A DNA stretch of 64,000 nucleotides. Origin: Lepidodermella squamata. Lineage: Eukaryota > Gastrotricha. The notes below the pieces were generated by a model. It had not been told where the DNA came from. It did no database searches and was given only the letters and a program-made list of their open reading frames with translations. The DNA is taken from NCBI GenBank assembly GCA_047495785.1, contig JBLDXI010000007.1:3968001-4032000 (forward strand), in the 5' to 3' direction. Shown piece by piece: positions 42,388 to 54,012 of this stretch (position 1 is its first letter; each line of letters begins with the position of its first letter). The position numbers and the translations under genes were made by a program.

Positions 42388-45300
42388 ATGGTTGTCGGTG
42401 GGGCCACTGTTGTTGAACCGAATGAGGTTGACAACATTGAGGATGACTTGCGAACACTATGCATGACCAAAGGTCGCCGTATTCATGAATTCTTCCTGGA
42501 TTTCGATAAAATGCGATCCGGATTTGTCACCCGTATGTTGACTTTCCTACAAAACATAACACTTTAACTGCCAAAAATAGACTGCGAGGTCCGATATTTG
42601 GGTCTAATTCCTGGGTCTGTCAAAAAGTCATTTTTTTCGAGTCAACGATGCGTCGAGGGGCAAAATGCCTGATGGCAAAGTGTAGGCCATGACCTGGCGG
42701 TTCTTTTGACACCGAATTTGGGGCCAAAGACTTCAAGGAACGCACAGAAATCAAACTTGAAAAACAGTGAAATTTTGATTGTTGCGCCATAATCTGGGTC
42801 TAATAATTAGGTCCAATTCTTGGGTCTGATTTTTGGCTCTAATCCAAAACTTTCGACGTTATTTCACTGTCATTTCCAATGACCTGCTCAGACCTTGTTG
42901 CCCCGAATTCGGTGTCAAAAGAACCGCCAGGTCATGGCCTACACTTTGCCGTCAGGCATTTTGCCCCTCGACGCATCGTTTACACGAATAATGACTTTTT
43001 GACAGACCGAGGAATTAGACTCAAATATCGGACCTCGCAGTCTATTTTTGGCATTTAAAGTGTTAATGAATCTCTTTACTTCTGTTTAACAGGCAGTCAG
43101 TTTTTCCGGGTTCTATACGAAAATCTCCAGCGAACCTTTACCGAAGGTGAAGAGAGCCTGATATACAACCGATATCGCAATCCCAAGGATAGTCGCTTGA
43201 TGAACTGGATGAGATTCTGCAAGTCCATCGACAGAAAGTTCAACGAGCATGATTACAGCGGAGACCCTCGCACTAAAACTGTCGATCCTAAGGAGTACTT
43301 GGGTACCACTCGAACTCTTCGACCAATGAGCCCTATGTCAGAAGCTGTCCTTGAGGTCATTCTTCAGCGAGTTGTGAAATATTGTCAAATTCATGGAATG
43401 AATGTTCGCGACATCTACAAGGACTTCGATCCTCACAACATTGGTCGAATCAGCCAAACTCACTTTTTCCGCAATTTCCCTGGCCCGAAGGAGATTTCCG
43501 AGGAGGAGCTTAATTTGCTTCTGCGAAAATACTCAGATCCAGACCACACTGGTCAAATGGTATACTTGAACATGCATTACGACGTGTTAGCACTCGCTCG
43601 TCGCAACGAGGAGGATTCATTGTCGCAAGGCGCGAATAAGCAAAATGCACCACTAAATTTTCCAGAGGGCCCTCAACCCTGCCGATCAATTGATTTGATC
43701 TTAGATCGGTGCAAGGTCGCAGCCTACAAATTCGGCATTCGCAGCACCGAGTTTTTCCGAGATTTCGACAAACTTCGCAGCGGATATGTAACCGAGAGCC
43801 AATTTAGCTCCGGAGTCTCCCTCGCTCTCGGCAAGCAAGCGCAGCTTAAGCCTGAAGAAATCCAGCAACTTGCCAACTTTTACCGGAACGATTCGAACGG
43901 AAAAATCAACTACAAAACGTTTTGCGATTTTGTTGAAAACGCTTTTGGTGTCGACGAGCTGGATAAGAAGGTCAATGCCCAGCCTGAAAGACCGCCACGT
44001 GGCGCATTAGGTCGATCTCTGGTTGACTTACCGCCCAATGAAGAAGCAGGCGTTCGCGAGGTTTTGTCACGAGTCGCTGATGAAGTTCGGCGAAAGCGCA
44101 TCTTACTCTATCCATACTTTAAAGATTTCGACAGATCGAAAGCTTTTACTGGAGTTATGACTCGTAATCAGTTCGCAAGAGTTCTGTCAATGATCGGAAT
44201 TGACGTGTCGCCCGAAGATGTTCAGCTGCTTGCCAACAAATTCGCCGACCCAATCTCAGGAGATGTCAACTATCCGGCTTTTATCCAAGTTGTTGAGCCG
44301 AATTTCACTCACACAACCGTTGAACGAGAGCCTTTCCGGCCGGATTGCAAAGACGCTGAGATTCGCCGCAGAACTACGGGCCCGGCTGATTTATCGCTGG
44401 GAGGATGCAACCCAGCGACTCATAAGGCAAGCGTAAAACCGGACGACCTTCTCGCCAGGATTCGTCACATCGTTCTAACTAAACGTCGCCGAGTCGCTGA
44501 TTTCTTCGCCGATTACGACCCGCTTCGTCACGGTCGAGTGACTATTTCACAGTTCCGTCGAGCGATCGACACAATCGGGCTGAGCCGACTCGGCGAGCAT
44601 GAGTTGAATGAAGATCAATTCTGCTTATTGCTTCAACTATACGGCGATCCTAACTCGTCAGATCACGTGATTTGGACGCAATTTGCCGCTGATGTTGATT
44701 CGGTTTTCACCACGCCGGGTCTAGATAAAACGCCATCAGCCGTTGTCCCGCCGGCTGAGACTTTCATCGTACCGACCCCGGGCACGGTTGACTGGCGTTT
44801 CGCCGACGAAAATCACCGCCGAATTTACTGCGATGTGATCGAGCGATTGCGTTTGCGTATCGAGCAGCGTAGAATCGACACGTTGCCGGCGTTTGAAGAC
44901 TACGACAAGTTGCGGCATGGCCACGTGACGCGGAATAACTTCCGCCAGGTTCTAGCCAAACTTGAACTGCCTGCGTCGATTCAAGAACTCGAGGCTATGG
45001 AGGCGAGGTGGTGTAACGACACTGGGTTTGACTATCGCGGCTTCTTGCGCGATGTCCAACCGCAACAGGAGACGCCGTTCATGTACGTGCAGCGGCTTGA
45101 GTCGCTGCGCCGCCTGCAAGCGAGTCGTGGCTTGCTGCCTGAAAAGAACGTGGCCACCGATCTGGAGGGTGTGCTTTTCAAGGTTAGAACTTTCAGCCCA
45201 ATAATATTGAAATATTCAAGAAAAATTCCAATCTTCTTTTAAATTTCTTTAACATTTTTTAAAAAAATGTCGTATTTTTTAATATTTTTATTTTCGAATT

Positions 45301-45954
45301 CTGCATTTAAAATAAATTTTTTCTCTCTTTAAGGTTCGCTCGAAAGTCATCCGCGAGCGCGTAATGATCGCCGATTTTCTGCGCGACTACGACAAGTTGA
45401 ACTCGGGCCGCGTGAAGGCCGCGAATTTCCGCCGCGCGCTCGACCTGTGCGGCTTCAGCCTCGCCGAGTCGGAACTCGCGATTGTCGAGGACCGCTTCCG
45501 CAGCCACGCCGACCCGAGCCTCATCGAATGGCTCGCGTTCAACAAGGCCGTCGAGGCCGTATTCACGCCTGAGCCGGCGCTCGACAAAAAACCCGCCGTT
45601 TCGCCCGAGCAAATGGCCGTCTCGCCTGAGTGGCGATTGAACGTACTCGGGCGTGAAGACGAGTCACGCGTGATTGACGTCCTGCAGCGACTGGCCGACG
45701 GCATTTACAAGCGCCGCCTGCAACTGTACCCGCCGTTTGAAGATTTCGATAGGACGCACAGCGGTCACGTGAGCAAGACGCAGTTCCGGCGTTGCTTGAC
45801 TGATTTGAAGCTGGGCGATTTGGTTGATGACCACGATTTCGGCGTGTTGTGCCAGAAGTTTGACACGCAGTTCGGCGGTCGCGACGACGTCAACTACATG
45901 GCCTTCTGCGATGTTGTCTACTCAATGGCTGGCATCCACCCGCGTTTGCCCTGA
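42388..45954 (+). CDS. Multi-repeat pseudo-EF-hand protein (EFCAB6-like)
   Basis: Three exons with matching phases: 42388-42532, 43093-45182 and 45334-45954, about 951 residues. At least eight units of roughly 110-140 residues each carry an EF-hand-like loop of the form D-x-x-x-x-G-x-V-x-x-x-Q/N-F (FDKMRSGFVT, FDKLRSGYVTESQF, YDPLRHGRVTISQF, YDKLRHGHVTRNNF, YDKLNSGRVKAANF, FDRTHSGHVSKTQF). Positions 3 and 5 lack acidic ligands and position 12 is Gln or Asn instead of Glu, so calcium binding is doubtful. The layout resembles EFCAB6-like, often sperm or ciliary, proteins. Intron 1 contains an inverted-repeat element. The function is not known from the sequence. Confidence 0.85.
42557..43065. 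mobile_element. Inverted-repeat element (MITE) in EF-hand gene intron 1
   Basis: Arms of about 170 bp (42557-42728 and 42897-43065) are inverted copies of each other, beginning TAACACTTTAA and sharing words such as GACTGCGAGGTCCGATATTT and GGTTCTTTTGACACCGAAT. No coding capacity. The element fills almost the whole intron. Confidence 0.8.
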
Positions 45955-46377
45955 ACGTACCAATGCGGAACCCTCAAAAAATTAACCCATCAATTTTTAT
46001 TTTCTGTGATATAACACCTTTTAATTTTACGAATTAATCAAATAAATTAATGATATTAACGGCGTTTTAAGAACATATTATAACGTTATAGAATGAAAAA
46101 ATAAAATATCAATGAAATTTAATCGGTTATAATTTGTGATTAATTTATGAAGGTATTACCCAGGTGGAGCAGTGACTCTGTTAGTTTGGCATTTTTTCAA
46201 ACACTGGAATCCCTCACAGATACAGCAAGACGTTACAGCAAAATACCGAAAAATGACGATTTCGGTATTTTTCCGAATTACCTTGGTTTTCTACCGAAAA
46301 TAACTGAAAAACCGAATGTCGAGCCATGAAAGAATATTTTCAATTTATTGTTAGCTTCATAATAACATATTTTTTGA
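45955..46377. other. Spacer between convergent EF-hand gene and channel A
   Basis: About 420 bp of AT-rich DNA holding both 3' UTRs. An AATAAA occurs at 46041-46046 on the plus strand. Confidence 0.4.
46041..46046 (+). promoter_or_regulatory. Candidate poly(A) signal of EF-hand gene
   Basis: AATAAA 87 bp after the stop codon, in AT-rich DNA. Confidence 0.45.
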
Positions 46378-49300
46378 CTAATCAATGCAAGAATGCTCAT
46401 CGGTGCTGTTGACCAGAGGCACGAAAAGCGCGACGGGTATGAAAACGGCGAGGAAGGTGCAGAACATGAACGATACGTAGTCGAGTATCATCGCGAAATC
46501 GCACCAGTACATCATGTCTGGAACAAATACATGAAAATTACGGGAAATTCCCCGGAAAAGCTCACCCAGGGTGCTGGGTGCTCCGACTCAAGTCGGGAAC
46601 CCTTTGATCACCCTATAAAGAAGATCCTCGAGAACTTACTTGTGAAAGGTTTAGGAGAGCCTCGAGATTTTCGCCGACCCCTGCGTCGCTCGAAGGAGTA
46701 AAACGAAGACGGCTGCTCCCGATAGCCGGGTGCTCCTGGGTTGTCACAACATGATGAGCACGAGGAGGGCGATGGGGCCCTAGCAGCGTCCGCAAAGGCA
46801 GCTGGCGGTGGAGGTAAGGATGCATCATCTAACCCTATGCTGAACCCACTCGAGCCGCTCGAGGGAGGCCTCAAGGCTTCATTGTCATGCCAGCTGGGCT
46901 TCTCGGCCCATGACAACGGCATGATGTGCCGTTTTTGCCCATAGTTATCGTATAGTGACTTGGAGCTGTCTGACCTGCGAATAGGCTTGAAGTGACCAGG
47001 CGGCGTCATGACTGCCGATTCGCCACTTGACGGTGTATGAAAAACTAGAACACGAGGATCACGCACCTTTTTGAGCTTCTGCTCATCAGTTTTGTACGCA
47101 CCCTGCAAATCTCGCACCCTGTCACCCTGGGTGACTAGAGGGTCACCAAATTCGGGAGCTCCCTTGTTGCAATCACCACTTCTTCGTAAATTTATAATTT
47201 TTCGCGAAGTGGTGCCATTGGTCGGAGGGCCCTGGTCCGGAGCACCCTGGGTGCCGTCACCCATATTGGGCCCCCTGGTGATGAGTTCGCCAATATTGAG
47301 AAACCGCGGACGATCGTCGTAGAAATCGCTCATTTTGCGAACTTTGATCTTCCGATCACCCTGGGTGCAGTCACCCTGATCACCCTTTTCACCATCATCA
47401 CCCACTAAATTGAGCATAACCGTTGAAGCGTGACGGGCGATTGGTTTTTCCCGAGCTGGTGCAGCTCCGTTCAAATCAACCAGCATCATGACGTCATGCT
47501 TCGCGCTATTTGCGCAACTCCGAGTCGACCCAGTCCGGTGCAACCCTGTATTAGCTCGCCGCTGGGATTCAACTTTCGGTGACCTGAGCTTCACGAGGCG
47601 GTGTTGAGCTTGATCAGGGTATTTCCGCGTCGCATATTCGACGAAATGGCGAACCCACGGCGGCGGGGTGTGCTGCTCTTCGATTCGAAGGATGCACTCG
47701 ACTACGACAGATTCGAAGATGCCAAATGCCGAAAATATTATCAACGCAATAATGTATTGGGCTAAAATGAGAAAAAAAAACAATTTCGAATAATTTGTTG
47801 AGTCGCTTGGAAACATTGAGATTAATTAAAACCCGGAGAATTGTGACTAAAAATTCAAATTCGATATTATTAACATAAAATTCAAATTAAATTTCGAAAT
47901 TTTGAATTTTTTTCAAAATTCAAAATCAATTTATTATCAATTATTGGCAAAGTCTAATTAATTGTCAATTTTCGAGTATTTATTTAGAAAATAAAAATAC
48001 TTTTTCAAACTTACAAAGCGCCGTAACTGCGTCGCTAGTTTTCGGCAATTCTTCAGTAACAATAGTTTGAAAAACGACTAGGGTGAGTAAATTAGTTGTC
48101 CCAAAACCGATGCGACTACTCGCCGAGTCAATGCCAGGTATGAAGAAAATGAGCAGTTGAATGACGGACAGCATAGATATGGGGAATATCAGGTTAACGA
48201 GGTAGAAGGACGATTTACGGTGGATATTGAGCGTGAAAGAGATGCGTTGAAAGGTTCCGCCCATCGAATCCGAGTAAGTCACGTTTCGGATGGTTGTTTT
48301 GAAGAAGCATAACTTCCACTGGGTTGAGTAGTAGTTCGAATTTGAATCATCGACTAGCACATTGGAGGTTCGGTCGAAAACCAGCGATGAATTGTCCAAG
48401 GTCCAGGATTCGAAATCCAAGGAGCACTTAACGAAATACAGAGAATTAAGAAGGATTTCGGACTCATTATTGCAGGGAGAATCCGGATTAGAGGATTCTC
48501 CGGGTGCCTCCGTAGGATCACGCAGGGTGATTTGGGTGCCTAAGAAGGATCGCACAGGTTATCTCGAAAATCTGTTCCTAGAGAACAGTAGAGTAAGCCC
48601 AGTCACCCATTTGGGATCCTCCATTTGCGCTGGTAACCCGAACCTATTAAATCGGGTGCCAACTGATTCGGAGCGCCCTTACTCCTTAGATAAATGATCG
48701 GCAAATCACCTAAAAAACATATTTCAATAACACCAAGCACCCTTGGGTGATCACCCATCGCCCTTATAACCAGCCTTCACCCAGTACCCTTCACCCTTCA
48801 CCAATCACCCTTCGAAGATCTCTGGGAAACTCTCACCCTTTTTGGTCGCCATTATCAAAGGTGACCCATGCCCCCAAAATTTTACTCACCGTCTGCTGAT
48901 CGAATGGAAATGTTGTTAATTTGAGGTCTACAAGGAATAAATTTTAGCAGAATCTAAAAATGTAGCCGAAACTACTCACCACACCATGTCCTTGAGGTGC
49001 CACTTGGTACGAAAACCGACCGGCCATCATTTGAAACGCGAACAACAAAACGGGTGTCACGAGATATCGCATATACGTGGTCGGCTGAATCTTTTACGAA
49101 AATAATGAAAATTCGAAAACTGATTTATCAGGATTCTGAACTTACTTGTCATAGCGATATCCGGTAACCAAAGCCGTTCTGAATCGACAATTTATTTTCG
49201 CTGTCAGGAAAACTTTGGGAAAAAACTGACCTGGTTCGAAAGCAAGTGTTGTGATGTTGCCGTAGTCGAGAGGCGACCAGCGAAGCCGCGGATCGTGCCA

Positions 49301-50036
49301 AGCAATAAAAAGCGCGACGACGCACTCGAAAATGCCCTCGCGCTCCACCGTATTTTTAACCTGAGAAATATTTCAAAATTAGCAGGTAATTTAAAAAAAA
49401 TTCGAAACAATAATAAAATCAAGTCTAAAAATCTCAATTTGACGATAAAAAATTCAAATTTAGGTTGTAAATTTATTTGAATTATCCTAAATTATCTACC
49501 TTGATTAGCAGCACTTTCAAGTCTACTTCGACCGGTGTTGAAGGCGCCGCTTCTTTGTTATACTCCGCAAATAAATCCATCAACAAATCCCGCATGCCCT
49601 GCTGCCGGCGTCTCAGCTCAGATGGCGGTGTCTGAACCATCGAAGAAGCTGTAGCCGACGGCATAGGCGGAGTGGTAGTCACAGCCGTCACGCTCGACTG
49701 ATTCGCGCCCAATTTCTGGTATTCAACCGTCCGCTGAGCCGCCGCATTTGCCGGGACCATTTTCATGAGTAACAAATCGTCGGGTTTAGTCGAAGTTTTC
49801 ATAGTTGGCTTGGGGGTCGTAGCTGTAATCGGCGCCGCTTGAGTGGTTCCGGGTGTTGAATGCTGGTAACGAGGCACTTGTAGGTTGTCTTTTCGCGGCT
49901 TGCTCACCTGATGGCTGCTGGAGGCTGCGATGCTAGCGGCGGCTTGCTGGCGCCCACCGGCGTACCCTGAGACTAGAGTGATCAAGCCGAGGAGCGTGAC
50001 GATCGCAGTCACGGTTGATTGCTCGATCGACGTCAT
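46378..50036 (-). CDS. Cys-loop ligand-gated ion channel subunit A
   Basis: Eight exons with matching phases: 49500-50036, 49231-49360, 49146-49178, 48980-49090, 48890-48927, 48015-48426, 46640-47761 and 46378-46517, about 840 residues. After a signal peptide comes a Ser/Thr/Pro-rich extension of about 125 residues, unusual for the family. The ligand-binding domain has WHDPRLRWSP, RLWLPDIAM and a canonical Cys-loop (C-DLKLTTFPFDQQT-C, 13 residues between cysteines, split by introns). M1-M3 read FPISMLSVIQLLIFFIP, GFGTTNLLTLVVFQTIV and YIIALIIFSAFGIFESVVVE. The M3-M4 loop is very long (about 340 residues) and M4 is in the last exon. It forms a pentameric plasma-membrane channel; the ligand is unknown. 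M2 begins S-S-R, in contrast to S-D-R in B and C. Confidence 0.9.
46563..48870. repeat. Dispersed CACCC/GGGTG motif tract across channel A
   Basis: The words CACCC and GGGTG, often paired as the palindrome CACCCTGGGTG or spaced as TCACCC, recur many times in exon 7 (for example 47107-47135, 47241-47263, 47355-47402) and in introns 5 and 7 (46561-46577, 48500-48540, 48745-48870). They are rare in the sister genes B and C. In the exon they encode Gly, Asp, Gln and Thr-rich stretches such as GDQGDCTQGD. Confidence 0.55.
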
Positions 50037-51600
50037 AATTTAGCATTGGCCATTATGAAATTGAAATTAGGATAGATTTCGACTTTAAAATGGAAAAAAA
50101 TCAAAGATTAATTCCGCTCAAAGGAATCAAATTTTCCTAACAAAAAATTGAAAGAGTTCTGATGTAAAAAAATTAATTTCAGAGAAGCCTGAGCTGAGAA
50201 GCTTAGAAAAAGTTGGAACCGAACTGCGACTTGGAATAACTGAAACGAACATATTTACCATACTAGTTCTTGAAGGGCACTATTTTCTTTGCTTTACCAT
50301 GGCAACTATCCCGATTTCAGCTGCAACTGGTGATTCAACCAGCGCAGTTTTACCTATTATGTACCTACTCGACTATAAAAACTCATTCGGGGTGGGAATA
50401 GGCGATAAATGCAATAAAGTACTAAAACTGCTACTATCTCAGGTAATAAAATAACTGCGAAAATTAAGGGAAAAAAATCGGGATTTTATTAGGTATCAAA
50501 GATATCGGTTTCTTGGTTTACCGATGTGATTTTGGTGATGGGTCTAAATATTTGCATCACTTTCAGCATTAAACTTCTTCGTTTTTGATCGAAACTGATG
50601 CCCTCCCTGAAACTGGATATTTTATTTCATTAGTCTGCAAAGAAAACTAACGGTTCCAAGATGGATTATATCGGAAAAATCACTGATTTGTAAAATCGAT
50701 ACTTTGAATCGATTTCAGCTTCGCAGGCCGAAGTATAGCCGGTGACCCAAATTTAATGCGGCACCCAATTAATTCGGTAACAAATTAGCGTATAAAATAA
50801 CCAGGACATTATTGCGAACTAGTTTTCCAAGTCGTCCTCGTTTTTCTGCTGTAATACCTAAGCGTGGGCGGTATCGAGTATCGAGACAATCTGCGGTTAG
50901 CCTGTAAGGGAAAACAAACAAAAATTGCTACTACAACAACAGCAACATTAGCCCGTAACACAAGTAGGTATACAGCCGGCTCATCAGCGGTCATTAGGCC
51001 GCAACACGGCCCTAATAAAAAAGTCATTAATCACACGCGCGCCCAGATAGTAGTACATACTAGTTCATGGGCCAAAAACTGCTGTTCAGTTGCTGCTGGC
51101 ACCTGTTTCCGGTCATTTCATTTTTGTTTACATACCCGATACTCGGTTTTCTACCTAATAGTAAAACTCGAGGTTTGTTATCACAAGCCGATATCTTTGT
51201 ACACATAGCAATAGGCTACGGCGCTGCTGTTTTACAGCCGTGCCGCTAATTGAAGCTTTTAGCCGCCTTCTCGCCGGTCGATCAGGCCTGCCGAGCCATC
51301 GTTACTTCGATCACGGGAGGTAACGCAGCAGCAGCAGCAGACAAAAAATGGGTACATCATGATGTATGTAAAATTATAACTTGGTGTTTATCAATAATAA
51401 GGTTCCAATCTATACAAGATTTTTTCACTCTCGGCTCTCGGGTGATGTTTTGATTTTTCAGATGAAAAAATATTAATGATAACGGCTAAATGTGCAAAAA
51501 ATGAAACGCAAATTGTAGGTCTGGACAAAAATAATTAACGATAAAAATGTGAAAAATTTTTCAATTATCATGTTTTATTCAAATAAACCGTTCGTAGTGC
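50037..51600. other. Channel A 5' flank and spacer
   Basis: About 1.5 kb of mostly AT-rich DNA upstream of channel A. It includes a GCAGCAGCAGCAG run near 51329. Several short open stretches overlap on both strands around 50809-51453, but none shows domains, splice context or coding bias that I would defend. Confidence 0.4.
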
Positions 51601-51824
51601 AGGTGTATGCCAGCCCGAGGGCACCGAGCATTTAGAAGTGCATTTAGGGTGTGGATAACAATATGGAGAACGGAGAGAGACTAGGTGATTCTATATTTTC
51701 ATAATATTTTTACAGAATTACGCAGTAAAATAGGTCGGATAGATAGGGGTTGTAGCATTTATAGATCATGTATTAAGCAGTAGTAGCGTAGTTTACAGTG
51801 ATAGCGTAGTATCAAGTTGATTGG

Positions 51825-53975
51825 TTAAGTGTTAAGCAGTTTTGTTGGGTATGCATATTTTTTGTAGTCGTTTCGCCATTTATTTGCTAGTTTAAGAAGA
51901 GCAGATAGGTTAATTTCAACCGGACTTGAACACTCGATCAGCGCAATTTGAAGTAGGTTCGCGTGGTTAACAATAGGATTTCTAAAATTCTGTGTAGACG
52001 CCAAGGTCTCATTGCAGTTGAAGATAAGATGAAGAAGTAGATCGTAGGGTTTATGTAATTGCATGTCACAGTATATACATTTAGTTACGCCAATTACGTA
52101 CTGGAAAGGTTTAAACAGTGAATTCGTTCTAATTTTAGCCAGAGCTTGTGAATCGTGAATGTCGAAAATTTCAAAATATTCTGTCCATTTGGAAAAATAG
52201 TTGTTGCTAAATAAATTGTTGTCGCTGTAAGCGGTTTTCAGGTTATCTAACATTTTATTTTTATCTCGTAAAATGAGAAATTTTTTATATTCTTCAATCA
52301 GTTCAGATATTTCACGCTCAGATGCGTCGAAAATATGTTCAAAATTGTCTTTTGTGACTTCAGTCTTTAGGTTTTTGTAAATGTGACGGCACAGGCTGTC
52401 ATTCACTTCAAGAACTTTGTAACTCTCTTGCAATAGCGAGTTTTTCGTACGGAATTTCAGCGAAAAGTAATGTTTTAGGGCTGTTATCATCAATGTTATA
52501 GATGGCGGCTCTATATAGAATTCTCGCGCCACGAGTTCATTCCTGGTGCTAGTAGGTAGATTTAGAACTGTTTTCGCGAATAATATGTTTAACAGCGGCA
52601 TTGATTTTCTAAGTTTGAAGCCCCAGATGCCCGCTCCGAATGTCATATGGCTAATTGAGTATGAATTATACAGCGTTCGATACGTGTTTGAGGGAAAATA
52701 GTTTTTGTACGGCCTAAGCATGTCTGGTAGCTGGGCTATTATTCGTTTAACTTTTGCTGTAGCTGTTTCAGAGCAACGTCTAAAATTGAGATTATGAGTT
52801 AGTATAATGCCTAGATATTTGAACTCAGAAACTTGCTCGATTATCTGACCGTTGATTTTGAACTCAAAATCAGTTGGTTTATGCGTGCTACCACGATGGA
52901 ATTGCATGACCTTGGTTTTCTCGACGTTGATTTTTAACTCGTTTTCTCGTGCAAATTTTTCTATAACATCTAATAGTCTTTGTAGCTCTTCTGGTGATTT
53001 CGCGAGGAGAACAAGGTCGTCTGCGTATAGTAGGCAAATTACTGTTAGTGTGTATAGCGAGAGGCCTGGCGCGGTGGCCAGGAGCTCTGGTAGTAGATCG
53101 TCAATAAAAAGGCAAAAAAGTAGAGGGGACAGCGGGTCGCCCTGTCTCACACCAATATTATTGTGTATTATGTTGTTATTAATGAGCTTATTTTTGTAGC
53201 GTAGTATAAGCGAATTATCACTATACATCTCGTTTATGATTCGTTTAAAGAGCGGGGATGTGCCTCTCTTATCAAGCTTTTTCGCCAATAAAACCCGATT
53301 TAACGTGTCGAAAGCACTCGAAAAATCTATGAATGCAGCGTACGGCCTTTTGTCGATATGTTTAGCTAACACCGTATATAAAACTGTGGTTCCGTCTGTT
53401 CCTGATAACCCTTCTTGAAAGCCAAATTGTGATGCGTCTAGTTTACGTCCATCATTAGCTTGAAGCCATTTTCTCAATCTTTTGTCGAGTAATGAGGAAA
53501 ATAATTTACAGAAAACAGAAAGCAGTGATATTGGGCGGTAATTTTTCGGGTCGAGCTTGTCATTCTTTTTATGGATCGGGACTAAAATTGCGCGCTTCCA
53601 TGCTTTTGGATAAACGCCTGTGTTGTATATTGTCGAGTAAAGTTTAGCGAGAAACGGATATAGCCATGTTTCACATTCTTTCATTTTCAGACACCTGTAG
53701 TCGACCAAGTCTATACCGGGTGAAGAATTTGAATTTGCTGAATTAATGCAATCTTTAATCTCAGTTTCGGTAAATGGAGCGTCTAGAATTTCGTCGCGGT
53801 ACTCAATCGCTATTTTTTGCCTACTTTCTAGTTTCTCGCTGGGCTCTTTGTAAAAGACTTCGTTAAAAAATTCAATTAGATCTTCGCAGGTTGGCATTTC
53901 AACAGTTTCCTCAATTTTCTGGTAGTTTTTTAGCCGATTTCGTAACTCCCAAAAATCAATAGGCGTTTCACTCAC
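51825..53975 (-). CDS. Reverse transcriptase of the deleted non-LTR element
   Basis: About 716 codons open without interruption. RT landmarks are PKNYRPISLLSV, FIDFSSAFDTLNR, GVRQGDPLSPLLFCLFIDDL and the catalytic YADD, then a thumb region and a C-terminal knuckle-like C-x2-C-x12-H-x4-C (CIYCDMQ ... HLIFNC). No ATG is present at the 5' end; the frame extends upstream of 53975 (a GTG) into the ORF1 junction. It lacks the AP endonuclease and so would not be autonomous. The open frame despite this suggests the deletion is recent. Confidence 0.85.
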   Translation of the reverse strand: MSETPIDFWELRNRLKNYQKIEETVEMPTCEDLIEFFNEVFYKEPSEKLESRQKIAIEYRDEILDAPFTETEIKDCINSANSNSSPGIDLVDYRCLKMKECETWLYPFLAKLYSTIYNTGVYPKAWKRAILVPIHKKNDKLDPKNYRPISLLSVFCKLFSSLLDKRLRKWLQANDGRKLDASQFGFQEGLSGTDGTTVLYTVLAKHIDKRPYAAFIDFSSAFDTLNRVLLAKKLDKRGTSPLFKRIINEMYSDNSLILRYKNKLINNNIIHNNIGVRQGDPLSPLLFCLFIDDLLPELLATAPGLSLYTLTVICLLYADDLVLLAKSPEELQRLLDVIEKFARENELKINVEKTKVMQFHRGSTHKPTDFEFKINGQIIEQVSEFKYLGIILTHNLNFRRCSETATAKVKRIIAQLPDMLRPYKNYFPSNTYRTLYNSYSISHMTFGAGIWGFKLRKSMPLLNILFAKTVLNLPTSTRNELVAREFYIEPPSITLMITALKHYFSLKFRTKNSLLQESYKVLEVNDSLCRHIYKNLKTEVTKDNFEHIFDASEREISELIEEYKKFLILRDKNKMLDNLKTAYSDNNLFSNNYFSKWTEYFEIFDIHDSQALAKIRTNSLFKPFQYVIGVTKCIYCDMQLHKPYDLLLHLIFNCNETLASTQNFRNPIVNHANLLQIALIECSSPVEINLSALLKLANKWRNDYKKYAYPTKLLNT

Positions 53976-54012
53976 TGTTTGAAGAAAGGCGTCGGTTTTT
54001 TCCCAGGCGAGT

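Noticed and set aside
46563-48870. CRISPR-like or minisatellite array at the CACCC words
   Set aside because: Spacing and flanks are irregular, there are no repeat-spacer units, and the genome is clearly eukaryotic.
50809-51453. Cluster of short open frames upstream of channel A
   Set aside because: Frames overlap on both strands without coding features.
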